Positions 33,190 to 40,831 of a DNA stretch of 64,000 bases are shown here, piece by piece. The DNA comes from an uncultured Blautia sp. (GTDB lineage: Bacteria > Bacillota > Clostridia > Lachnospirales > Lachnospiraceae): the NCBI GenBank assembly GCA_958367245.1, contig CATXEA010000015.1:21244-85243 (forward strand). The letters run 5' to 3'. The position numbers were made by a program, and so were the translations under genes. Below the pieces are notes generated by a model. The model was not told where the DNA came from. It ran no database searches and saw only the letters and a list, made by a program, of their open reading frames with translations. Every line of letters begins with the position of its first letter. The stretch's first letter is position 1.

Positions 33190-34416
33190 TCAGGCTTCTG
33201 CTCTTCTCAGAAGATCATACATCTCAATTTCTGTTCCCAAATCTACATAAAGTTTCTGCTGGGCATGAGGCGCGCTCTCCTGAGCTTCCCCATCTTCATT
33301 GTAAATTCCCTGAACTGTAACAGAAAGATTCCGTCCATCCGGCTTCATAATTTCAATGGTTTCTCCAACAGTAAATTTATTTCTCTGGGTAATCTGCGCA
33401 AAACCGCGTTCATCTACGCTCTCTGCATATCCCAGATATGTGTATTCTTTCTCGTAAGTATTGTTATCGTAAATCTGTGTATTTTCATCCGGTTTGCCAT
33501 AGAAAAAGCCTGTGGTAAACTGACGGTACGTACAATTGGAAATCTGCTCCTGATACCAGGGCATATTTGCCTGATACTTCTCAGGGCTCTCCATATAGTC
33601 GTCAATTGCCTTTCGATAAGTTCTCGCAACTGTTGCAACATAGAGCGCAGTCTTCATTCTGCCCTCAATCTTTAAGCTGTCAATGCCGCTTTCCAGAATA
33701 TCGCCGATATGCTCAATCATACACAGGTCTTTGGAATTGAAAATATAAGTTCCTCTCTCATTTTCAAAAACAGGCATATATTCTCCGGGACGCTTTTCCT
33801 CCACGATAGAATATTTCCAGCGGCAGGGATGAGTACAGGCTCCCTGATTTGCGTCTCTTCCTGTAAGATAGTTGCTCAGAAGACATCTTCCCGAATAAGA
33901 AATGCACATTGCTCCGTGGATAAAAGTCTCAATTTCCATATCGTCCGGAATATGCGCACGGATTTCGCGAATCTCTTCAAGAGAAAGTTCTCTTGCTGTC
34001 ACCACTCTTTTTGCACCAAGCTGATACCAGAAACGATACGTCTCATAATTTGTATTGTTTGCCTGTGTGCTGATATGACGCTCAATCTCCGGACAAATCT
34101 CTTTGGCATACATAAAGATTCCCGGGTCTGCGATAATAAGTCCGTCCGGTTTCAGTTCCTTTAATTCATAAAGATACTCCCGCACACCTTCCAGGTCATA
34201 ATTGTGGGCAAGAATATTCACAGTCACATATACCTTCACTCCATGCTCATGTGCAAAAGCAATGCCTGCTGCCATATCGTCATGTGAAAAATTCTTTGCC
34301 TTCGCTCTTAAGCCGAAAGCCTCTCCGCCGATATATACGGCGTCTGCACCAAAAATAACGGCAATCTTAAGCACCTCAAGGCTGCTTGCCGGAACCAATA
34401 ATTCTGGTTTTCTCAT
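33190..34416 (-). CDS. trhP: U32-family tRNA hydroxylation protein (TrhP/YrrO-like)
   Basis: 408 residues. It begins KPELLVPASSLEVLKIAVIF and GADAVYIGGEAFGLRAKAKN, the typical U32 peptidase-family start. The cysteine cluster GRCLLSNYLTGRDANQGAC with CRWKYS and the EIETFIHGAMCISYSG signature are present; four such cysteines bind Fe-S in TrhP/RlhA-type enzymes. In E. coli and Bacillus these proteins install 5-hydroxyuridine at tRNA position 34 using prephenate-derived chemistry. Its ATG overlaps the stop of the methyltransferase gene that completes mo5U34, as in the Bacillus yrrLMNO locus, so the assignment is supported by order. Confidence 0.9.
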   Translation of the reverse strand: MRKPELLVPASSLEVLKIAVIFGADAVYIGGEAFGLRAKAKNFSHDDMAAGIAFAHEHGVKVYVTVNILAHNYDLEGVREYLYELKELKPDGLIIADPGIFMYAKEICPEIERHISTQANNTNYETYRFWYQLGAKRVVTARELSLEEIREIRAHIPDDMEIETFIHGAMCISYSGRCLLSNYLTGRDANQGACTHPCRWKYSIVEEKRPGEYMPVFENERGTYIFNSKDLCMIEHIGDILESGIDSLKIEGRMKTALYVATVARTYRKAIDDYMESPEKYQANMPWYQEQISNCTYRQFTTGFFYGKPDENTQIYDNNTYEKEYTYLGYAESVDERGFAQITQRNKFTVGETIEIMKPDGRNLSVTVQGIYNEDGEAQESAPHAQQKLYVDLGTEIEMYDLLRRAEA

Positions 34417-35063
34417 AATCCCTCCTGTTTTACACTGACTGTCACTCCATCTCCCAGAGGAAGAATGGAAGTAACAAGAGCCGGATTGTGCTTCAGCTCA
34501 TACAGATATTCCCGCATTCTTTTATAGATAGTTCTGTTCCTGCGCTCCACCAGATAATGAGATTCTATGATATCCCCCTCCTGAAGAACATTATCGGAAA
34601 TCAGAACTCCGCCTTTTTTCATCAGGCGCATTACGTCAGGCAGCCAGTTGATATACTGCCCCTTGGCTGCATCCATAAAAATCATGTCAAAGCTTCCATC
34701 CAGTTCTTTCAGAATTTCTCCTGCGTCACCCTCCAGCAGAGTAATCTGTTCCTCTCTTTGGGCTTTTCTGAAATTCTCCTTTGCAATGGGAATCCTTTTT
34801 TCATAATTCTCTATGGTGACGATTTCCAGATCTTTCGGTCCATATTCGCACATAAGAAGTGTGGAGAAGCCTATGGCTGTCCCCACCTCCAAAATCCGTT
34901 TCGGCTGATTTAACGCCAGAAACATTTTTATGAAACTCTGCATTTCCCTGCGAATAATGGGTACGCGATTCTCCAGTGCATACTGTTCCAGATTCTCCAG
35001 AAAGGGAGTGTTTCCCATGTCCAGAGAATTGATATAAGTTCTCATCCGTTCGTCAACGATCAC
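34413..35063 (-). CDS. trmR: tRNA 5-hydroxyuridine O-methyltransferase (TrmR/YrrM-like)
   Basis: 216 residues, an SAM-dependent O-methyltransferase of the catechol-OMT fold. Motif I is RILEVGTAIGFSTLLMCEYG, then IVTIENYEKRI (acidic ribose-binding Glu) and GSFDMIFMDAAKGQY. In Bacillus the orthologue methylates ho5U34 to mo5U34 in tRNA, the step after TrhP, and here trhP overlaps it by 4 bases. I keep the GTG at 35063, which overlaps the stop of the upstream gene as GTGA; the ATG at 35045 is an alternative start. Cytosolic. Confidence 0.88.
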   Translation of the reverse strand: MIVDERMRTYINSLDMGNTPFLENLEQYALENRVPIIRREMQSFIKMFLALNQPKRILEVGTAIGFSTLLMCEYGPKDLEIVTIENYEKRIPIAKENFRKAQREEQITLLEGDAGEILKELDGSFDMIFMDAAKGQYINWLPDVMRLMKKGGVLISDNVLQEGDIIESHYLVERRNRTIYKRMREYLYELKHNPALVTSILPLGDGVTVSVKQEGL

Positions 35064-35464
35064 GAAGCACTTACCCCTTCCTGTTCTGTATCTCCTGCAA
35101 GAATCCCCATAATCCTGCTTGGCGTATAGGCTGTGCTCAGAAGATACGTTCCCGGACGCAGCTTTCCATGGTAATTGGAAAGCGCTTCCTGTACCACAAA
35201 TACAAGGTCGTCTTTAATAAGACCTTTATTCTCCAGGGTCTTGGCAATTTTGAAAACAGAAGCGTCATCCTTTATCACAACGGTGATCTCCTGTCCCTCC
35301 CCGGGGCTCATAGCCTGCTGGTTAAAAACAGAATAGCCAAACTGATAGGTTGTTTTTCCAAGCCAGAAAATCAGAAGCGCCACACATATATACAGCGCAA
35401 TTCTGAAAAAACCTCCGGCAAGAACAACTCCGGCTGCTCCCGCCCTGTCTCTTGTATTACCCAT
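35060..35464 (-). CDS. Short MltG-like membrane protein lacking the catalytic domain
   Basis: 134 residues from the ATG at 35464 (MGNTRDRAGAAG), about 6 bases after AAAGGAAG; the ATG at 35482 lacks a site. One membrane helix (FFRIALYICVALLIFWLG) is followed by a LysM-like domain: ITVVIKDDASVFKIAKTLEN, GLIKDDLVF and LRPGTYLLSTAYTPSRIMGI. This is the N-terminal part of the endolytic transglycosylase MltG, and mltG (yrrL) precedes yrrM in Bacillus. The large C-terminal YceG domain with the catalytic Glu is absent, and no frameshifted continuation is visible. It may be a regulatory or peptidoglycan-sensing remnant. Confidence 0.8.
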   Translation of the reverse strand: MGNTRDRAGAAGVVLAGGFFRIALYICVALLIFWLGKTTYQFGYSVFNQQAMSPGEGQEITVVIKDDASVFKIAKTLENKGLIKDDLVFVVQEALSNYHGKLRPGTYLLSTAYTPSRIMGILAGDTEQEGVSAS

Positions 35465-35495
35465 GTTTCTCTTCCTTTCCATCCGGAGCGCAGAA

Positions 35496-35852
35496 CTACA
35501 AATCTACGTCCGGCGTATTCATATCAATGCCTTCCGTCAGCTTGATACAGATTTTCTGCATCATCTTGCAGAGGGCAAGTTCCGCATCCAGATATGCATT
35601 CACCTCCGGATTACTGCGAAGCTCTGAGGATTCCCTTGCCATTCGTTCCATTACCTCGAACAGCTCGTCTCTGTCACACTCATTCTGAATCCTGTAATTG
35701 TTGCCGCGAAAAGCATTGACCCTTTCCTGAAGCTGGGGATTCCTGTCCAGATTTTCCTCCTGCTTCCTGTATTCCTGATAAATATCAGTTCTCCTGATGG
35801 CATCCAGAAGATTCCTGATACTTTCATCAATGGTATCCATTGCTCTTATCAT
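35496..35852 (-). CDS. YlbF/YmcA-family protein
   Basis: 118 residues, almost entirely helical (SIRNLLDAIRRTDIYQEYRK then NPQLQERVNAFRG), the layout of YlbF/YmcA proteins. In Bacillus, YlbF, YmcA and YaaT form the Y-complex that helps RNase Y mature polycistronic mRNA and supports competence, sporulation and biofilm. Only this member is present here. Its ribosome-binding site GGAGG lies inside the last codons of rnj, and the gap between the genes is 4 bases, so it is coupled to an RNase, in keeping with an RNA-processing role. Confidence 0.85.
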   Translation of the reverse strand: MIRAMDTIDESIRNLLDAIRRTDIYQEYRKQEENLDRNPQLQERVNAFRGNNYRIQNECDRDELFEVMERMARESSELRSNPEVNAYLDAELALCKMMQKICIKLTEGIDMNTPDVDL

Positions 35853-35856
35853 AAAA

Positions 35857-37725
35857 TCATGCCTCCATGATGATCGGCAGAATCATAGGACTTCTCTTCG
35901 TGCGTTTCCATAAGAAATCACTGAGCGCATCTTTGATTACATTCTTAATTTTGCCCCAGTCTGTGATATTTCTGTCAAGACAGGAGTCAAGGGCATTTTC
36001 CACTACCTCTCTTGCATGGTCCATAAGGTCCTCGGATTCCCGTACATAGACAAATCCGCGTGATACAATATCCGGTCCCGCAAGGACAACATTGCTGTGA
36101 CGCTCAAGTGTCACAACCACGATCATAATTCCGTCTTCCGCCAGATGCTGACGGTCACGAAGAACGATATTTCCTACGTCTCCCACACCCAGACCGTCTA
36201 CAAGAATCGCTCCAGTGTGTACAGAACCTGTAATTTCCGCGCTCTGTGCATCAAGCTCCAGTACATTTCCGGATGCAAGCACAAAAATATTTTCTTTCGG
36301 GATTCCCAAATCTTCCACAATATGTTTCTGCGCAGTAAGGTGACGATATTCTCCATGTACCGGAATTGCATATTTCGGGCGTACCAGAGAATAAATCAGT
36401 TTGATTTCCTCCTGACAGGCGTGTCCGGATACATGAACGTCCTGAAAAATAACCTTTGCGCCTTTCATGGACAATTCATTAATCACCTTGGATACTGCTT
36501 TTTCATTTCCCGGAATCGGATTCGAACTGAAAATAATCGTATCGTTCGGTTTAATGACGATTTTTTTGTGGATGCTGGCTGCCATACGTGACAGAGCCGC
36601 CATTGATTCTCCCTGACTTCCTGTCGTAATCAGAACCACCTGCTCATCCGGATAATTTTTGACCTGATCGATCTCTATGAGGGTCTGATCCGGAATTCTC
36701 AAATATCCAAGCTCGGAAGCCGTTGTGATAACATTCACCATACTGCGGCCTTCCACAGCCACTTTTCTTCCGAAACGGTAAGCTGTATTAATAATCTGCT
36801 GCACACGGTCCACATTAGACGCGAATGTTGCAATGATAATTCTGTTTGTCTTATACTCATTAAACAGATTGTCAAATACACGCCCAACTGTGCGCTCTGA
36901 CATTGTAAAACCGCTGCGCTCCGCATTGGTACTGTCAACCATCAGGGCAAGTACGCCTTTTTTGCCGATTTCTGCAAAACGCTGTAAATCAATGGCATCT
37001 CCAAATACCGGTGTGTAATCCACCTTAAAGTCGCCTGTATGAACTACGATTCCTGCAGGTGAATAAATAGCAAGTGCAGAGGCATCCTGAATACTGTGAT
37101 TTGTTTTGATAAACTCAATGGAAAACTCGCCCAGATTGATAACCTGTCCGTGTTTTACTTCTTTTAATTTCGTTGTCTTTGTCAGATTGTGCTCTTTTAA
37201 TTTATTTGCGATCAGAGCCAGTGTCAGCTTCGTGGAATATACCGGTACATTTACATCCTTCAATACATAAGGAAGGGCGCCGATATGGTCCTCGTGTCCA
37301 TGAGTGATCACGAAGCCTTTTACCTTGCTGATGTTCTCTTTTAAATAGGTCACATCCGGAATCACAAGATCAATTCCCAGCATATCATCCTCCGGGAATG
37401 CAAGACCGCAGTCAACTACTACAATGCTGTCACCGTATTCAAAAGCTGTAATATTCATTCCAATCTGCTCTAATCCGCCCAATGGAATGATTTTTAATTT
37501 TAATGCAGGTTTCCTGCCTTTACGTGAAGTATTCTTTACCGGATTTTTAAACGGAACAGGCTTCCCTGTTTTTTCTCTGTCTTTTTCGAAATCCTGATTT
37601 TTATTATAATAAGGTTTTGAATGCTGTTTGTATTTATAATTTTTCTGTCTGTTTCCCGGCCTTCTTCCGCCGTGTGCAGCCTCTCCAGTCTGGCTGCTGT
37701 AATAATTGTCATTTTCGTTCTTCAA
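35857..37725 (-). CDS. rnj: Ribonuclease J
   Basis: 622 residues from the TTG at 37725, 7 bases after GGAGGTG; codons upstream to 37779 run through the leader hairpin and lack a site. It is a beta-CASP metallo-beta-lactamase ribonuclease with endonuclease and 5'-3' exonuclease activity in mRNA turnover and rRNA maturation. The zinc motif is FVITHGHEDHIGALPYV, followed by IVVHTGDFKVDYTP and the beta-CASP part with GRSMVNVI and GSQGESMAALSRMA. The first about 75 residues before the catalytic start (KLKIIPLGGLEQIGMN) are a polar, basic, disordered extension (NRQKNYKYKQHSKPYYNKNQ) not found in Bacillus RNase J1. Confidence 0.93.
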   Translation of the reverse strand: MKNENDNYYSSQTGEAAHGGRRPGNRQKNYKYKQHSKPYYNKNQDFEKDREKTGKPVPFKNPVKNTSRKGRKPALKLKIIPLGGLEQIGMNITAFEYGDSIVVVDCGLAFPEDDMLGIDLVIPDVTYLKENISKVKGFVITHGHEDHIGALPYVLKDVNVPVYSTKLTLALIANKLKEHNLTKTTKLKEVKHGQVINLGEFSIEFIKTNHSIQDASALAIYSPAGIVVHTGDFKVDYTPVFGDAIDLQRFAEIGKKGVLALMVDSTNAERSGFTMSERTVGRVFDNLFNEYKTNRIIIATFASNVDRVQQIINTAYRFGRKVAVEGRSMVNVITTASELGYLRIPDQTLIEIDQVKNYPDEQVVLITTGSQGESMAALSRMAASIHKKIVIKPNDTIIFSSNPIPGNEKAVSKVINELSMKGAKVIFQDVHVSGHACQEEIKLIYSLVRPKYAIPVHGEYRHLTAQKHIVEDLGIPKENIFVLASGNVLELDAQSAEITGSVHTGAILVDGLGVGDVGNIVLRDRQHLAEDGIMIVVVTLERHSNVVLAGPDIVSRGFVYVRESEDLMDHAREVVENALDSCLDRNITDWGKIKNVIKDALSDFLWKRTKRSPMILPIIMEA

Positions 37726-37759
37726 GCAATTGCACCTCCATGCTGTGGCTGTTTTGATG

Positions 37760-37795
37760 ACAGTCCGGTATCCCCGCATCAGGCTGCCGGACTGT
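37760..37795 (-). other. Stem-loop in the rnj 5' leader
   Basis: ACAGTCCGG (37760-37768) and CCGGACTGT (37787-37795) form a perfect 9-bp stem with an 18-base loop about 30 bases before the rnj start. With no following U-run on the minus strand it is more likely a 5' structure affecting stability or translation of rnj than a terminator. Confidence 0.55.
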
Positions 37796-37850
37796 TATCC
37801 TCCATATTAAATTTTAATTGTTCCGTTTCTTTACAGTCACAAAAATTTTT

Positions 37851-38108
37851 TTACATTTCAAGGTCTACGTCGTCTAACATCTCTTCGAACACATGAAAAA
37901 CTGCCTGCAGTTCGTTCTCATCCTCGACCATTTCATAGCAGGCTTCCCGGCTGTCATCACTGGACAGATCTTTCAGGATATATGCGTTCGCTTCATCATC
38001 CGGAGAATCTGATACAAGCAGATATGCGATTCCGCCGATTCTGGTCTGTTCTTCTACATAGAACTCTACTGCTGTACCATCTTCCATCTGAAATTTAATT
38101 TTTTCCAT
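37851..38108 (-). CDS. DUF1292 (YrzB-like) protein
   Basis: 85 residues from the ATG at 38108 (MEKIKFQMEDGTAVEFYVEE), 6 bases after AGGAGAA; a start at 38138 lies within ruvX. It is small and acidic, with the conserved IGGIAYLLVSDSPDDEANAYIL. The family is of unknown biochemical role but is nearly always found after ireB-ruvX in Firmicutes, exactly as here. Cytosolic. Confidence 0.88.
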   Translation of the reverse strand: MEKIKFQMEDGTAVEFYVEEQTRIGGIAYLLVSDSPDDEANAYILKDLSSDDSREACYEMVEDENELQAVFHVFEEMLDDVDLEM

Positions 38109-38118
38109 AAATATTCTC

Positions 38119-38544
38119 CTAACGGGACAGGGAGTCAAGATATCCCTGCAAAATAAAAATGGCTGCTAATTCGTCCAGGTACTGCTTCCGGTTCTCTCTG
38201 CGTACCTTAGCTTCCATTAAAGTTCGGTTGGCTTCCACTGTTGTCAGCCTTTCATCCCACATCACAACAGGCAGGCCTGTCCTTCTCTCCAGCATTTCCT
38301 TGAATTCCAGAGATTTCTCAGCCCGCTCTCCTATGGTGTTATTCATATTCTTCGGATATCCAAGTACAATACGTTCCACCTGATATTCCTTGGCAATTTC
38401 TTCAATCCGCGCCAGAGTCTGACGCAGTTTATTTTCCTGTTTGCGCCAGATTGTCTCCAGTCCCTGTGCGGTAAGTCCCAGAGGGTCGCTCACTGCCACA
38501 CCTACTGTTTTTGAACCATAATCCAATCCCAGTATTCTCTTCAT
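38119..38544 (-). CDS. ruvX: Putative pre-16S rRNA nuclease / Holliday-junction resolvase-like YqgF
   Basis: 141 residues from the ATG at 38544, which shares its A with the TGA stop of ireB (TGATG). RNase H-like fold: the first catalytic strand is RILGLDYGSKTVGVAVSDPL, then IVLGYPKNMNNTIGERAEKS with conserved G-P/K-N-x-G/N features, and VMWDERLTTVEA with the last acidic residue. It matures the 5' end of 16S rRNA in E. coli; a resolvase role has also been reported. It sits between ireB and the DUF1292 gene. Confidence 0.92.
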   Translation of the reverse strand: MKRILGLDYGSKTVGVAVSDPLGLTAQGLETIWRKQENKLRQTLARIEEIAKEYQVERIVLGYPKNMNNTIGERAEKSLEFKEMLERRTGLPVVMWDERLTTVEANRTLMEAKVRRENRKQYLDELAAIFILQGYLDSLSR

Positions 38545-38816
38545 CAGCGTTCCCATGATCTGTTCTTAATATACTCGTTTAAAAGTTCTTCCACCAGTTC
38601 GTCACGCTCTACTTTCATAATCATGCTTCTGGCGCCTTTATGGCTGGTAATATAAGTCGGGTCACCGGACATAATATATCCGACAATCTGATTCACCGGA
38701 TTGTACCCTTTCTCTTCCATTGCATTGTATACCAGGTCAAGAACCTCTTTTACCTGAAGCTCCTGCTCCGGTTTCGTTCTGAAATACTGTGTATTTCCCA
38801 GATTATTCTCTGCCAT
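38544..38816 (-). CDS. ireB: IreB-family regulatory phosphoprotein (DUF965)
   Basis: 90 residues. It begins with the conserved NTQYFRTKPEQELQVKEVL, with the Thr residues that are phosphorylated by the Ser/Thr kinase IreK in Enterococcus, and continues LVYNAMEEKGYNPVNQIVGY and IMSGDPTYITSHKGAR. In enterococci it negatively regulates intrinsic cephalosporin resistance downstream of the kinase. No kinase gene is in this window. It is the first gene of the ireB-ruvX-DUF1292 unit and follows mtaB by 97 bases. Confidence 0.92.
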   Translation of the reverse strand: MAENNLGNTQYFRTKPEQELQVKEVLDLVYNAMEEKGYNPVNQIVGYIMSGDPTYITSHKGARSMIMKVERDELVEELLNEYIKNRSWER

Positions 38817-38913
38817 TTTCTCTCACGTCCTTACTGTTATTTCGCAATCGCAGGCAATGCAGACAACCGTCCCCCACGATTACCTTTACTTTTCTATTTT
38901 AATATAGATTGCG

Positions 38914-40245
38914 TTAAAATACAATCAAAACTTTGCCGGTAAGCAGATGTTCCTCCAAAAACTCCTCTGCTTTCACGGAAACAATGTCATTAACTCCATA
39001 ACGCTCTTCTTTTTTCACTGCCATTTTTATATATTCACGGCTGTGTCCCACGTACCATTTTTCGCCGTTTAACTCAAGCTCTTCTTCCAGAAGAACTTCC
39101 AGTGTATTTCCAAGCATGGATGTTTCATATTCTTTTGCGCGTACCTCGTGAAGCGCAAGCATCTTGTCGCTTCTCTCTCCTTTTACCGCCTCTGTAAGCT
39201 GACCTTTCATTGCAGCCGCCTTTGTTCCGTGTCTTCTGGAATATTTAAAAATATGTGTTTCATAAAAACGGATATCTGATACGAATTCATAAGACGCCTG
39301 AAATTCCTCTTCTGTCTCCTGCGGAAAACCTACAATGACGTCTGTAGTAAGCGCAGGGTTTTTATAAACCTTTCGGAGGATTTCGCATCTTTCGGCATAC
39401 TGGGCGCAGCGGTATCTTCTGTTCATTCTCTCAAGAGTTGCATCGCAGCCGCTCTGAAGAGAAAGGTGGAAATGAGGGCAGACCTTCGGCAGGGCAGCAA
39501 TCGCCCGGGCAAATTCTTCCGTGACAATTCCCGGTTCCAGAGAGCCCAGACGGATTCTCTCAATTCCTTCTATATTATGAACCTCCTGAATCAGAGAAAG
39601 CAGAGTTTCTTTTTCGCCCTCCGGAAAATCCACACCATAAGAGCTTAAATGAATTCCTGTAAGCACCACTTCTTTATATCCCTTTGCAGCCAGAGCCCGC
39701 ACTTCTTCCAGCACCTGACTGATGCTGCGGCTTCTCACCCTTCCTCTCGCATAAGGAATGATACAGTAGGTACAGAACTGGTTACAGCCATCCTGAACCT
39801 TTATATAGGCGCGTACATGCTCTGCAGTATGGTCTATCTTCAGTTCCTCATACTCTCTTGTCTGATTGATTTTTATTACATCTCTGTGCTTGCTGTGTTT
39901 CTGCTCATACTCCTCTAAGGCTTCCACAATATTTTTTTTCCTGTTATTTCCCAGAATCAAATCCACTGCTTCATCCTCATCCAGCTTTCCTTCGTCTGTC
40001 TGAACATAACAGCCGGTTGCTACGACAATCGCGTCCGGATTCATTTTTTTTGCTTTATGAAGCATCTGTCTGGACTTACGGTCTGCAATATTTGTTACTG
40101 TACAGGTATTGATAAGATAAACATCTGCTCCCGGCTCAAAAGGCACGATTTCATATCCGGCCTCTTCCAGAAGCTGCTGCATTGCTTCTACTTCGTATGC
40201 GTTTACTTTACAGCCTAAATTGTGAAGCGCAACTTTTTTTCCCAT
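38914..40245 (-). CDS. mtaB: tRNA t6A37 methylthiotransferase MtaB
   Basis: 443 residues. A radical-SAM enzyme converting t6A to ms2t6A at position 37 of ANN-decoding tRNAs. N-terminal UPF0004 domain: VALHNLGCKVNAYEVEAM, INTCTVTNIADRKSRQ and ATGCYVQ give the three auxiliary-cluster cysteines. The radical-SAM motif is GCNQFCTYCIIPYARG (CxxxCxxC), and a C-terminal TRAM domain ends the protein. The ATG follows AGGAGG. GCKVN in the first cysteine motif favours MtaB over MiaB or RimO. Confidence 0.94.
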   Translation of the reverse strand: MGKKVALHNLGCKVNAYEVEAMQQLLEEAGYEIVPFEPGADVYLINTCTVTNIADRKSRQMLHKAKKMNPDAIVVATGCYVQTDEGKLDEDEAVDLILGNNRKKNIVEALEEYEQKHSKHRDVIKINQTREYEELKIDHTAEHVRAYIKVQDGCNQFCTYCIIPYARGRVRSRSISQVLEEVRALAAKGYKEVVLTGIHLSSYGVDFPEGEKETLLSLIQEVHNIEGIERIRLGSLEPGIVTEEFARAIAALPKVCPHFHLSLQSGCDATLERMNRRYRCAQYAERCEILRKVYKNPALTTDVIVGFPQETEEEFQASYEFVSDIRFYETHIFKYSRRHGTKAAAMKGQLTEAVKGERSDKMLALHEVRAKEYETSMLGNTLEVLLEEELELNGEKWYVGHSREYIKMAVKKEERYGVNDIVSVKAEEFLEEHLLTGKVLIVF

Positions 40246-40338
40246 GTATTCCTCCTTGTTTTATTCTCTGATGTACTATTGTGTGCATCTTTTATACATT
40301 TTCACTAAATCTTTCTAAAAATTTTATATCTTTTCACC

Positions 40339-40367
40339 TTGACTTTTAAAGGTCCTAAAGGTAAGAT
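40339..40367 (+). promoter_or_regulatory. Promoter of the HPr-like gene
   Basis: TTGACT (40339-40344), 17 bases, TAAGAT (40362-40367). The expected transcript has a leader of about 125 bases before the ATG at 40497. Confidence 0.6.
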
Positions 40368-40370
40368 GAA

Positions 40371-40464
40371 AACTGTAATCAGACAGATTACCAGTTATAA
40401 CCATTGCCGTTTCCAATCATCCGGCAATGAAACCCAAGTAACTGTGAAGGTATTGGACAGTTAC
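40371..40464 (+). ncRNA. Structured 5' leader with three hairpins (candidate cis-regulatory RNA)
   Basis: Three stems fill the leader: GTAATC/GATTAC (40375-40391, extendable by AACT/AGTT across a bulge), CATTGCCG/CGGCAATG (40402-40429) and GTAACTGT/ACAGTTAC (40438-40464). The AACTGT of the first stem could instead pair with ACAGTT of the third, so exclusive folds are possible. No known riboswitch was recognised. Confidence 0.45.
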
Positions 40465-40496
40465 GAAACTTATTATATTACAGGGAGGTTCTCACA

Positions 40497-40733
40497 ATGA
40501 AAACATTAAAAATTTCACTCAACTCCATCGATAAAGTGAAAGCATTCGTTAACGAGATCAGCAAATTTGACTGCGATTTCGATTTAGTATCCGGAAGATA
40601 TGTAATCGACGCTAAATCCATCATGGGTATCTTCAGCCTTGACTTATCCAAACCGATTGATTTAAACATTCATGCTGACGGCGCTGCTCTTGATAACGTA
40701 ATGGCAGTTATTGAGAAATACGTTACAGAATAA
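40497..40733 (+). CDS. HPr-family protein lacking the phosphorylatable histidine
   Basis: 78 residues behind GGGAGG. The fold matches HPr of the sugar phosphotransferase system: it ends with DLNIHADGAALDNVMAVIEK, and AKSIMGIFSLDLSKP corresponds to the Ser46 helix (KSIMGVMSL in HPr). The active-site loop around His15 (GIHARPA) is replaced by NSIDKVKAFVNE, so it cannot carry the PEP-derived phosphate. A retained Ser46 region without His15 resembles Crh of Bacillus, which acts only in catabolite repression. Such variants are frequent in Lachnospiraceae. Monocistronic, with two tandem terminators. Confidence 0.8.
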   Translation: MKTLKISLNSIDKVKAFVNEISKFDCDFDLVSGRYVIDAKSIMGIFSLDLSKPIDLNIHADGAALDNVMAVIEKYVTE

Positions 40734-40750
40734 TTTTTATAATAATTGCT

Positions 40751-40781
40751 GAGGAACTGGATTTCAGTTCCTCTTTTTTTT
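40751..40781 (+). terminator. Strong terminator of the HPr-like gene
   Basis: GAGGAACTG and CAGTTCCTC (40751-40759, 40765-40773) form a perfect 9-bp stem with a 5-base loop, followed by eight Ts. Confidence 0.95.
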
Positions 40782-40815
40782 GCAGGGAGGCATTTAGGCT
40801 CTCCCTGCATTTTTT
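40782..40815 (+). terminator. Second tandem terminator
   Basis: GCAGGGAG (40782-40789) and CTCCCTGC (40801-40808) with an 11-base loop and ATTTTTT after it. It backs up the terminator immediately before it; the convergent thiI gene ends 17 bases further on. Confidence 0.9.
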
Positions 40816-40831
40816 CTGTACTTATATTTAT

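Noticed and set aside
40360..40500. A known riboswitch before the HPr-like gene
   Set aside because: The stems match no aptamer consensus that I can recognise, so only a generic structured leader is reported.
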